Positions 19,586 to 26,829 of a DNA stretch of 64,000 nucleotides are shown here, in pieces (within the stretch, counting starts at the first letter, position 1; each line of letters opens with the position of its first letter). The position numbers and the translations under genes are program-made. The stretch is from Verrucomicrobiia bacterium DG1235 (GTDB taxonomy: Bacteria > Verrucomicrobiota > Verrucomicrobiia > Opitutales > Opitutaceae), in contig DS990592.1 of the NCBI GenBank assembly GCA_000155695.1, positions 1,884,556-1,948,555 on the forward strand, read 5' to 3'. Under the pieces are notes generated by a model, which had not been told where the DNA came from, did not search any database, and saw only the letters and a program-made list of their open reading frames with translations.

Positions 19586-19942
19586 ATGCAAAGCCATGAA
19601 AACAACGACAAACTCTACCTCGCGAGCAAAAACCCTGATGGAGCAATGATTGATTTGATCACATCAACTAACCAGCGCTGTTCCGTACCCAAACATTTAA
19701 TACTAGAAAATCGCTATCAACCTAGGGACGAAATACGGATTCGCTTCGGCTCACAAAACATAACTATCAATGGCAAAAAACTGTTGCCCATCTACAAGCT
19801 TATCAATCAACAGCGATTGCTAGCTGTTCGAGAAGGCTGCCCAGCACGAGAAAGCGAGGAAAATTTCGATACTTGGATCGATTCAATAGTTATCACCAAG
19901 CTAAACAAAAGGGGACAAGAAGAGATTACGTTCCCTGAATGA
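19586..19942 (+). CDS. Hypothetical protein downstream of the relaxase
   Basis: About 118 residues from the ATG at 19586; a TTG at 19550 would add 12. I recognise no family. It is predicted to be beta-rich with alternating charged and hydrophobic residues (DEIRIRFGSQNITINGKKLLPIYKL) and no membrane segment. It follows the relaxase stop by about 50 nt on the same strand and may be co-transcribed. Ten bases after its stop the convergent cytosine methyltransferase gene ends, so both genes terminate here. Real-gene status rests on length and codon regularity only. Confidence 0.45.
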   Translation: MQSHENNDKLYLASKNPDGAMIDLITSTNQRCSVPKHLILENRYQPRDEIRIRFGSQNITINGKKLLPIYKLINQQRLLAVREGCPARESEENFDTWIDSIVITKLNKRGQEEITFPE

Positions 19943-19951
19943 GATGAGAAG

Positions 19952-21001
19952 TTACAGACCGAGAGCATCGAGAACTTGCTTAGCTAAGGCTTCGATAACA
20001 GGCACTGCTACAGCATTACCCAGCTGCTTGAAGGCCTGAGTTGCCGATACGGGAAACGTGAAGGAATCCGGGAAGCCTTGCAACCGCGCCCACTCGCGAG
20101 GAGTCATCCTCCTGATTCCCTCAGTGTTTTGCTCGAGGCTTGTCCGCATGGCAGAAACGTCAACGATAAGGTTCCGCGTCCAGCCCATGCCGCCTACCGC
20201 AAGGCAGTTGGCCAGCTCATTTTCATCCAAAATTGCGTATCCATGACCGTTTCCAGCCAATTTCTGCTTTGATGAATGATCCCTCAAGCAAGCTAGGCTC
20301 TTCTTGGTCAAAAGCCACTGTCCTACAGAGTGAGAGGGTTCTAATATATCTGAAATCTTCGACCTATCGTTTCCTTTTTCTGGATACGAAAATCCCTCAA
20401 CGCCCAAACTCTTACGAAAACCTACGATAAACACGCGTTCCCGCTTTTGGGCCAGGCCAAAATCTGACGCCTTGAGGGTCTGGACGGGTGGTATATAATA
20501 CCCCAACTCCTTCGTGAGGACCCCAAGAATATATTGTAGGGAGTGCACGTGACGCTTGCCAAGAAGCCCATTGACATTTTCCAGAATAAAGGCGGACGGT
20601 TTCGCCACTTCGATCACTTCGAACAGCGGAAATATCACCTGTGCTCTGGGATCCCTCAAACCCTTCCCCTTGCCCGCATGCGAAAAAGGCTGACACGGAA
20701 ATCCCGCGAATAGAATATTGTGGGGCGGAACCGATTTAGGCGACACGTCAAAAATATCTCCATACGGAGTCTCCCCAAAATTCGCCTGATAGGTCCGTTG
20801 GGCAAACTTGTCCAGTTCACAAGAAAAGACGCAACGTCCTTCCAAACGCTCAAGAGCAAACCTTCCTCCACCAGCTCCAGCAAAGATGTCGCTGAATGTG
20901 AATCGCGCGCGAACGACTTCGCCTTCCGCTTTGGAGCTCTCGTCATTCCCATGAGTCGAACTGTTTCTGGGTTTAGGTTTACTGGATGGTATATCTCCCA
21001 T
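19952..21001 (-). CDS. DNA (cytosine-5)-methyltransferase, solitary
   Basis: 349 residues with the full motif order of C5 methyltransferases: motif I SDIFAGAGGGRFALE (about 37-51), motif IV GFPCQPFSHAG with catalytic Cys103, motif VI FILENVNGL, motif VIII QKRERVFIVGFR, and motif X QLGNAVAVPVIEAL. It converts cytosine to 5-methylcytosine in a short target recognised by the region between motifs VIII and IX. No cognate restriction endonuclease gene is adjacent, so it is likely a solitary enzyme protecting the element from host restriction or from its own nucleases. The first 30 residues are polar and the true start could be internal. Confidence 0.9.
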   Translation of the reverse strand: MGDIPSSKPKPRNSSTHGNDESSKAEGEVVRARFTFSDIFAGAGGGRFALERLEGRCVFSCELDKFAQRTYQANFGETPYGDIFDVSPKSVPPHNILFAGFPCQPFSHAGKGKGLRDPRAQVIFPLFEVIEVAKPSAFILENVNGLLGKRHVHSLQYILGVLTKELGYYIPPVQTLKASDFGLAQKRERVFIVGFRKSLGVEGFSYPEKGNDRSKISDILEPSHSVGQWLLTKKSLACLRDHSSKQKLAGNGHGYAILDENELANCLAVGGMGWTRNLIVDVSAMRTSLEQNTEGIRRMTPREWARLQGFPDSFTFPVSATQAFKQLGNAVAVPVIEALAKQVLDALGL

Positions 21002-21140
21002 CCTGATGGTATAATGGAATTCGAAAATTCCGGAAGGAATGGGCTGTTTTTTTTCAACAGCCGTTGCACAAGCTTATCAGTTCGGAAAAGGACTCCAATC
21101 ATAACCTGCGAAACCTGCAAAACTACCCACCATCCTGAAA

Positions 21141-22664
21141 TTATCCGAGCAACAGTTTCAAAAGCTTGCTTGGCCTTCCACCTTTGGCGCCTGAGGGATT
21201 CTTCTTTATCATCAATCGCTTAGGAAATAAATCGGCTAGCTTCATTATCTCTTGCTTGCTGTAGCCGTTTCTATTCTCCAAATCGCGTAACGTGATTTCT
21301 TGTTGTGGAGCTTCAAGCAACAAATCAATCAACTTCGATAAAGTGTCTTTACTCGCATTGACCTCGCAGGATTGAAAATGTCGGAACCTTTCTTTCTCGA
21401 ACCAACGAGAAATCTCTACCGCTCGCTCCGCAAAAACAGGCTGTTCATCCTTAGTCACGCTACCGCCGGATAAATATCTCGCCGCGTATAAACCGATTGC
21501 GATCCGGACAGCATTTTCTCTGGCACGAACGAAAAGCTCCTCATGAGACGCCCAGTCACCCAATCTCTTTTCCACAATTTCGTTGTGATATCCCCTGAAC
21601 ACGTTACAGGCAGCAACATTCCAATGGATCTCGACTGGGTTTCCTGAATACTTGGAACGCTTTTGCATGGCGACAAAAACCATTCGCCTCCATTCGTTGG
21701 TAACACTGGCATCGGGTTCGGCTCTATCTTGTCGCTCGTACTCAACTGCAGGTTGGTCGCGTTCAACGAAGAGCCACCGAGAGACGAGCCCCCTCTTCCT
21801 AAATTCAGCGTTTGACGCGATCTCCCTACCAAGATCAGGCTGAACGAACCAGGACAGCGCGATGCAGGGGCGCCCCTTGTAACGCCCTCTCGACAGTCGT
21901 CGCTCCGCAAGTGGGTCAACTGAATATCCTTTTAGCAGTAGATCCAAGAAGTTTGCCGATCCGCTGTTCGCCGACCGCAAAAGATCTTTAACAGAACCGC
22001 CTGCCTCACTACTTTGGACCATCAGGGCGTCATCGCTCGCTTTCAAAGCTTCGATCAATGCGGGCCCCGTTATCGATTCCTCTAAAAAAGTAGGCGCCGC
22101 CATTCCTTTTTTTAACCCAGATTCTTGCCTCAGCAACTCACTCCACTCAGCTCTAAGAACCCTCGCTTCGATAGAGTCTTCCTCCACTCGCTTGAGCTTG
22201 TTACGGCAGAGGCTTATCCGGTCGGAAAGCTCTAGCAGTCTCATTTCGCACTTCGCCTGATTCAACTCATGTTGTCGTATGCTGTGGTCCTCGAATCTCC
22301 TGAATGGCTCGAACGGCAAATCCAGCACTGTTTTTCCTTTCCCTTGATTCGTCGATACCATCACCTGCAGGTTCGGAAAAGTCGGTTTGTTGGCACCAGC
22401 ATGAAATCCTACGAACGATTTGCCTAGACTACCGCTCCAAGCAGAAAGCATTGACGCTGCGAAGAGACCATCGTCCGCCCCCTCACATTCCACAATCTCC
22501 TCCACAAATCGCTCTTGAAAAGGCTCAAGGCAAGTCGTTGGAAACGGATCTGATGCTTCATTCGAATGGACATTCAGACTCAGAAAGGTCGGAACATCCA
22601 TTGCCTTAAACGAACTCATGAACGTCGCATCAGAACGCTTTGGTATAAAGTCAGGATTTTTCAT
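21141..22664 (-). CDS. DUF3987-like P-loop protein (copy B)
   Basis: 507 residues. It opens with a DUF3987-like segment (PFPTTCLEPFQERFVEEI, then LFAASMLSAWSGSLG), then a P-loop-like VSTNQGKGKTVLDLPFEPF. A long helical region with many Arg/Glu follows (about 140-190), and later PCIALSWFVQP and a VSRWLFVERDQP strand, as in other DUF3987 proteins. The C-terminus (TLRDLENRNGYSKQEIMKLADLFP) looks like a winged helix. It shares a strand with and is 18 nt from the downstream end of the methyltransferase gene at 22683-23705. Function is unknown; its kinship to the copy at 1664-2833 is by architecture. Confidence 0.6.
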   Translation of the reverse strand: MKNPDFIPKRSDATFMSSFKAMDVPTFLSLNVHSNEASDPFPTTCLEPFQERFVEEIVECEGADDGLFAASMLSAWSGSLGKSFVGFHAGANKPTFPNLQVMVSTNQGKGKTVLDLPFEPFRRFEDHSIRQHELNQAKCEMRLLELSDRISLCRNKLKRVEEDSIEARVLRAEWSELLRQESGLKKGMAAPTFLEESITGPALIEALKASDDALMVQSSEAGGSVKDLLRSANSGSANFLDLLLKGYSVDPLAERRLSRGRYKGRPCIALSWFVQPDLGREIASNAEFRKRGLVSRWLFVERDQPAVEYERQDRAEPDASVTNEWRRMVFVAMQKRSKYSGNPVEIHWNVAACNVFRGYHNEIVEKRLGDWASHEELFVRARENAVRIAIGLYAARYLSGGSVTKDEQPVFAERAVEISRWFEKERFRHFQSCEVNASKDTLSKLIDLLLEAPQQEITLRDLENRNGYSKQEIMKLADLFPKRLMIKKNPSGAKGGRPSKLLKLLLG

Positions 22665-22682
22665 ATTCTAGTTTCTTGATTA

Positions 22683-23705
22683 TTAAGTTAAAGGTTTTCC
22701 AACTTTCACTTCTCCTTGGAAGCCGCTTGCGAAGTACTCCAATCGATCAAGTGCTTTTCCAAAAAAGTCATGTGACAGTTCCATAGTGATACTATGTCGC
22801 CCATGCTTCAGCGCTGCCAAAGCAGTTGATCCAACTCCTCCAAATGCATCTAGGACGACATCACCTTCGTCTGTCGCGGCATATATATAATGTTCCGCAA
22901 GGATTGGGCTGAACGTCGCTGGATGGCCGTAATTCGCAGTAGAGGTCGGCAACCTCAGCACCGATTGATCCATTTTAGAACCGAGTTGGCGAAGTCGACT
23001 TCGATCGAACTTATACAAGGGCCCCTTCGTTAAGAGAATAAGGTTTTCGTGAACGCGAGCATGCCGATCCTTAACCGACTCAGGCAAGCACCTCGTCTTT
23101 TCCCAAATATCATCTCCCCGCCAAGTGAAGCCAACCTTCGACCCCAACCGCCCAATATCTCCAGGCAGATCGATGAAATCTTTCCGCCTGAATCCCTCCG
23201 CGAAGTTGGACTGCCTTCCGACTCCGCGCTTCGCGGCTATTTTACTGCGTCCGCGAAAAGTCTTGCTACCGACCGGTCCGCACCCGCTGCCACTGCTTAA
23301 TCCCCTCGCGTTCAGGACAACGCATCCGCCCTGCTTACAAAGCCTAAAGGATGCCGCGAGAAACAGCTCCAACCTGTCTAAGAATTTCTGATACGTCTTC
23401 TCACTGCCAAACTCCAGCCCCGATCCTGTATAGTCGACAATCGATCCGTAGGGAATCGAAGTAAAATGCAGTTGCACACATTCTGGAGGAAAAAGGTCCA
23501 AAAGCTCAAAAGAGTCTCCCTGTAGAAGCTTGTGCAACGATTTGCCGCGCACGCTCCTACATGCATTGATAAATCGCTGCAGATCATCTGGATCGACTGA
23601 GTTGCGTATCGCCCCGAAGGGAAGCGCAGGCTTAAAATTCAAGCGAAGCGGACTTATGGACAGCTTCCCTTCCATGTCTTCTTGTATGTCTTGCATAGCG
23701 AACAT
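22683..23705 (-). CDS. DNA methyltransferase (N4/N6 beta-class) with altered catalytic motif
   Basis: 340 residues. The AdoMet-binding motif appears near the C-terminus (DVVLDAFGGVGSTALAALKHGR, about residues 282-303), and the catalytic motif comes first (HFTSIPYGSIVDY, about 80), the order of beta-class amino-methyltransferases. The canonical (S/D)PPY tetrapeptide reads SIPY here, with Ile replacing the first Pro. Whether it still methylates is uncertain. A Gly/Ser/Arg-rich central loop (about 155-190) would be the target-recognition region. It precedes the DUF3987 gene on the same strand and may be an anti-restriction methylase of the mobile element. Confidence 0.7.
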   Translation of the reverse strand: MFAMQDIQEDMEGKLSISPLRLNFKPALPFGAIRNSVDPDDLQRFINACRSVRGKSLHKLLQGDSFELLDLFPPECVQLHFTSIPYGSIVDYTGSGLEFGSEKTYQKFLDRLELFLAASFRLCKQGGCVVLNARGLSSGSGCGPVGSKTFRGRSKIAAKRGVGRQSNFAEGFRRKDFIDLPGDIGRLGSKVGFTWRGDDIWEKTRCLPESVKDRHARVHENLILLTKGPLYKFDRSRLRQLGSKMDQSVLRLPTSTANYGHPATFSPILAEHYIYAATDEGDVVLDAFGGVGSTALAALKHGRHSITMELSHDFFGKALDRLEYFASGFQGEVKVGKPLT

Positions 23706-23749
23706 TAGAGTATTATACCCCCAATTATACCCCTTTCAGGTTAAAAAAA

Positions 23750-24172
23750 TCAAAGCTCTACTCCTCTTCTGCGAAGCTCGTCCACCAGGTCCTGCTCGGC
23801 GAAAAACGAAAGGAAAACGTTCTTGCCCACGGTCTTTTCTATCCCAGACGCCTCAGCGTAGGCGATGAAGGCCAATTCAATAATCGAAGTCTTCGACACT
23901 TCAAATTCCTTATGGAGCTGATCGATCCTCTTTTTGGTCTCGAAGCTAACCTTGAAGATTTTCTGTCGCTTGGCACCGCCCCTAAAGTGCTCGTTGGGTG
24001 CTGAGCGAATTTTTTTCTCATCAAGCAAGCCAACTCCCCTCGCGATGATTTCACTCTGGATTAGCCCGTTCTTCTGTAACTCAGGAATCGCCTTCCGAAG
24101 GTTCTCGGTAATGTGGGCGTTCATAGCGACGTGGGTCTTAACTCGGCCTTTCTGAGGTTGTTGTATGGTCAT
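23750..24172 (-). CDS. Ribbon-helix-helix-like regulator
   Basis: 140 residues. The region QKIFKVSFETKKRIDQLHKE followed by VSKTSIIELAFIAYAE (about 68-108) matches the beta-strand plus two-helix pattern of Arc/MetJ-type ribbon-helix-helix proteins; residues 10-50 may form a second, weaker copy. These bind operators as dimers through the paired strands. A 25-bp imperfect palindrome lies 45 nt upstream of the ATG (24217-24241), consistent with autoregulation. The gene faces away from the defence operon that begins at 24688 and might also control it. Placement in the family is moderate. Confidence 0.55.
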   Translation of the reverse strand: MTIQQPQKGRVKTHVAMNAHITENLRKAIPELQKNGLIQSEIIARGVGLLDEKKIRSAPNEHFRGGAKRQKIFKVSFETKKRIDQLHKEFEVSKTSIIELAFIAYAEASGIEKTVGKNVFLSFFAEQDLVDELRRRGVEL

Positions 24173-24687
24173 ATATACACCATAACAAACTCCAAATGAT
24201 CTTTCAATAGAGTGATCTACTCAAAATGCAATTTTGTGTAGTTTTAAGCCCTTTATCTCTTCGATTAGAGCGGTTTTGCAGGTTTTGACGGTTCTCAACA
24301 TGCACTTAGGTCTGCAAACACCTGAGACAACAGTTAGCGAGAACTCAATTACTGTGAAGTTCTGCAACTCTAGGACGAAGGCAAGCGGACTGAGCATACG
24401 AATGCTCCCCTTAGGACTGTGTTTGTCCTACCCCTCGTGATAATCTTGGAAAAACAAATCGCCATGCGAATTCGAGTAGGTAATAACCTTTAACTCGCCA
24501 CCCTCTGTTAGTTTTCTAAGTATCCGCTCCTCATGCTGTTATCACACTCTCCCTCGTTACCTAGGCAAAAAGCAGGCATTCCATGCCAACGCCCATTTGC
24601 CCTTGGTTCCGAAACGCTGCGATAAATGACTCTAGCTTCATTTACGACAGAATCCCTCTCTTCAACTAACAGTTCCCCCCTCTTCAC
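24173..24687. promoter_or_regulatory. Divergent intergenic region before the defence operon
   Basis: About 515 bp without a convincing gene between the ribbon-helix-helix regulator (minus) and the defence operon (plus). It holds the 25-bp palindrome at 24217-24241 and a perfect 6-bp hairpin at 24392-24407 (GAGCAT, loop ACGA, ATGCTC). Promoters for both directions are expected here but I cannot fix -35/-10 boxes with confidence. No Shine-Dalgarno sequence precedes the ATG at 24688. Confidence 0.5.
24217..24241. promoter_or_regulatory. Palindrome, candidate operator of the ribbon-helix-helix regulator
   Basis: CTAC-T-CAAAAT-GCA-ATTTTG-T-GTAG: two arms of 11 bases with ten pairs and one T/T mismatch around a 3-nt centre. 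It ends 45 nt upstream of the start codon of the gene at 23750-24172. Its A/T-rich symmetry suits a dimeric regulator. Binding is inferred from position. Confidence 0.45.
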
Positions 24688-26817
24688 ATGAACATCCTGA
24701 AAATCCACGACGAAATCGTAGAAAGTTACCGATCCTACATCGAGAGCTTCATCGACATTCATGATGATGACATCCGAGATGAAGTTAGCAATAGGCTTGG
24801 AGATGGCACACTCTGGCCGGAACCTCTCGTCCAGTTCAATCCTGCTTATGAGCGCGCACTTTCTGTCGCGGATCTTGTTAAGGAAAAAACACTCAGCAGC
24901 GAGATGGAGAGCGTTTTCCACCGCTACGAGCTCTACACACATCAGGTGGAAGCCATTCGTCTTGGCGTTCAGCCAAAGAGTTTTGTCGTAACTTCCGGAA
25001 CGGGTTCTGGGAAATCTCTAACTTACATCGGGAGCATCCTAAATAGCCTCTTCAATGAAGGTACGGGAAATGGGATTCGTGCTGTTCTTGTCTATCCCAT
25101 GAATGCCCTCATCAACTCCCAGGAAGAGGAGCTGAAGAAATTCAAGGAGAACTATGAAAAGCACTCGGGTAGGCCATTTCCAATTCGCTTTGAAGCTTTT
25201 ACTGGGCAGACAAAAGCAGATTTGCGCAAAACGATTAAAGAGTCGCCGCCTGATATACTGCTAACCAACTATATGATGCTGGAACTCCTACTGACGCGCT
25301 ATGAAGAGCGTCAGATTAAGGACTCAATAGCAAAGAACCTGAAGTTCCTCGTCTTTGACGAACTACACACCTATCGCGGCAGACAAGGTGCGGATGTGGG
25401 TATGCTCATAAGGCGAATAAAATCGATCCTCAGTCGGCCGCTCACCTGTATCGGTACTTCGGCGACAATGGTCTCAAAAGGATCTTCAGATGACAAAAAG
25501 CAGATCGTCGCAGACTTCGCATCTAAGATATTCGCGGAGCAATTCACTAAGGAGCAAATAATCTCTGAAAAACTAGAACGATCTCTCAATGAGTCTGGCG
25601 AAATCCCTAGCGCTTCAGAGCTCAAGCAAGCAATCTCTCAGGACTTAACCAATTTTAAAGACGAAGATGAACTGCGAAAGCACCCAACTGCAATTTGGTT
25701 GGAGAATGCAGTTGCTCTGAAGGTCAATGAAGCAGACGGCGAACTGAACCGAGCAACCCCAATACCCAAAACTGATATAGCCACCAAGTTAGCTCGTGCA
25801 GCGTCTCTGTGCGATGATTCGATTCCCTCAGTCGCAAAGCATTTGGACGGGCTCTTTCTGGGCATCAACGGTGTCAATCAGGCACTCGTCGCAAAAGGGA
25901 AACGTTACACGCTTCTTCCATTTAGGCTTCATCAGTTCTTTGCGCAGACAGGCTCAGTCTATGCAACCTTGGATGAACCAGGAAATCGCCACCCCACCCT
26001 CCAGCCAGGTCTACACTTCGCTGTCAACGGAGAGCCTGATCGCTTCCTGTTCCCTCACGTCTTTAGCCGAGCATCGGGGATGACTTTCATTTGTGTTTAC
26101 TATGATGAGCACAAAGGCCGTCTACTACCGCGGGAATTCAACGATTCGATGCCAGAGGACGACAATCTTGTTTCAGGCTATATCATTCCAGGGAACGAAG
26201 ATGTTTGGAATCCTGAGACAGATCTAGAATCGCTTCCAAGCTCTTGGACGAGGACGGATCGCACGGGCAAGATGCGTTTCGATCCCAAATATCGCGATAG
26301 AGCACCGCAAAGGATCTATTTCAAGCCGGACGGAAGCTGCTCTGATGACGAGAGTGAAGGTCTGCCGGGTTGGTTCATGCCATGTGAGCCCAAGGGGTTA
26401 CTTTTCGACCCTACTGCTGGTGTTTTCTTCGAGGCAAACACCAGTGAGCGTACGAAGCTCACTACGCTAGGAAACGAGGGCCGAAGCACTTCTACGACCA
26501 TAACATCTTTTCTGACACTCGATTCCCTCAATCGCAACGGATTCCTTCCTCGCGACCAAAAGCTTCTTAGCTTTACGGACAACCGTCAGGACGCAGCTCT
26601 ACAAGCGGGTCACTTCAATGATTTCATTCGGGTCACCTTTATTCGCTCAGCTATAGCAAAAGCTCTCAAATCGAATCCCAACGGCCTCGACTACACAAAA
26701 ATAGGTCCAGCTGTATTGGAGGCTCTTGGCCTGCCAGCAACAGCCTTCGCTAAGAACGTGGTGAATGATGCCCCAACCTTCATTCTCGATGAGATCAAGA
26801 GAGTCTTTTCCGATTGA
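24688..26817 (+). CDS. DUF1998-class defence helicase, N-terminal part (ends at in-frame TGA)
   Basis: 709 residues: the DEAD-type ATPase half of a giant helicase. Visible motifs are TSGTGSGKSL (Walker A, about 105-114), LVYPMNALINSQEE (Ia), DILLTNYMMLE, FDELHTYRGRQGAD (Walker B variant DELH) and GTSATM (III). The segment SFTDNRQDAALQAGHFNDF near residue 635 is typical of helicases related to DrmA/DrmB, DruE and MrfA, just ahead of their second RecA domain. The frame stops at TGA 26815-26817 yet stays open in the same frame from 26818 to 29871. The ATG at 24688 is the first good start. Whether the two parts form one enzyme by readthrough, two subunits, or a broken gene cannot be decided here. 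Confidence 0.8.
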   Translation: MNILKIHDEIVESYRSYIESFIDIHDDDIRDEVSNRLGDGTLWPEPLVQFNPAYERALSVADLVKEKTLSSEMESVFHRYELYTHQVEAIRLGVQPKSFVVTSGTGSGKSLTYIGSILNSLFNEGTGNGIRAVLVYPMNALINSQEEELKKFKENYEKHSGRPFPIRFEAFTGQTKADLRKTIKESPPDILLTNYMMLELLLTRYEERQIKDSIAKNLKFLVFDELHTYRGRQGADVGMLIRRIKSILSRPLTCIGTSATMVSKGSSDDKKQIVADFASKIFAEQFTKEQIISEKLERSLNESGEIPSASELKQAISQDLTNFKDEDELRKHPTAIWLENAVALKVNEADGELNRATPIPKTDIATKLARAASLCDDSIPSVAKHLDGLFLGINGVNQALVAKGKRYTLLPFRLHQFFAQTGSVYATLDEPGNRHPTLQPGLHFAVNGEPDRFLFPHVFSRASGMTFICVYYDEHKGRLLPREFNDSMPEDDNLVSGYIIPGNEDVWNPETDLESLPSSWTRTDRTGKMRFDPKYRDRAPQRIYFKPDGSCSDDESEGLPGWFMPCEPKGLLFDPTAGVFFEANTSERTKLTTLGNEGRSTSTTITSFLTLDSLNRNGFLPRDQKLLSFTDNRQDAALQAGHFNDFIRVTFIRSAIAKALKSNPNGLDYTKIGPAVLEALGLPATAFAKNVVNDAPTFILDEIKRVFSD

Positions 26818-26829
26818 CGGAACGACTAT

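Noticed and set aside
24234-24440. Short plus-strand frame in the spacer before the defence operon
   Set aside because: No ribosome site, no recognisable family, and it runs through the candidate operator and hairpin.
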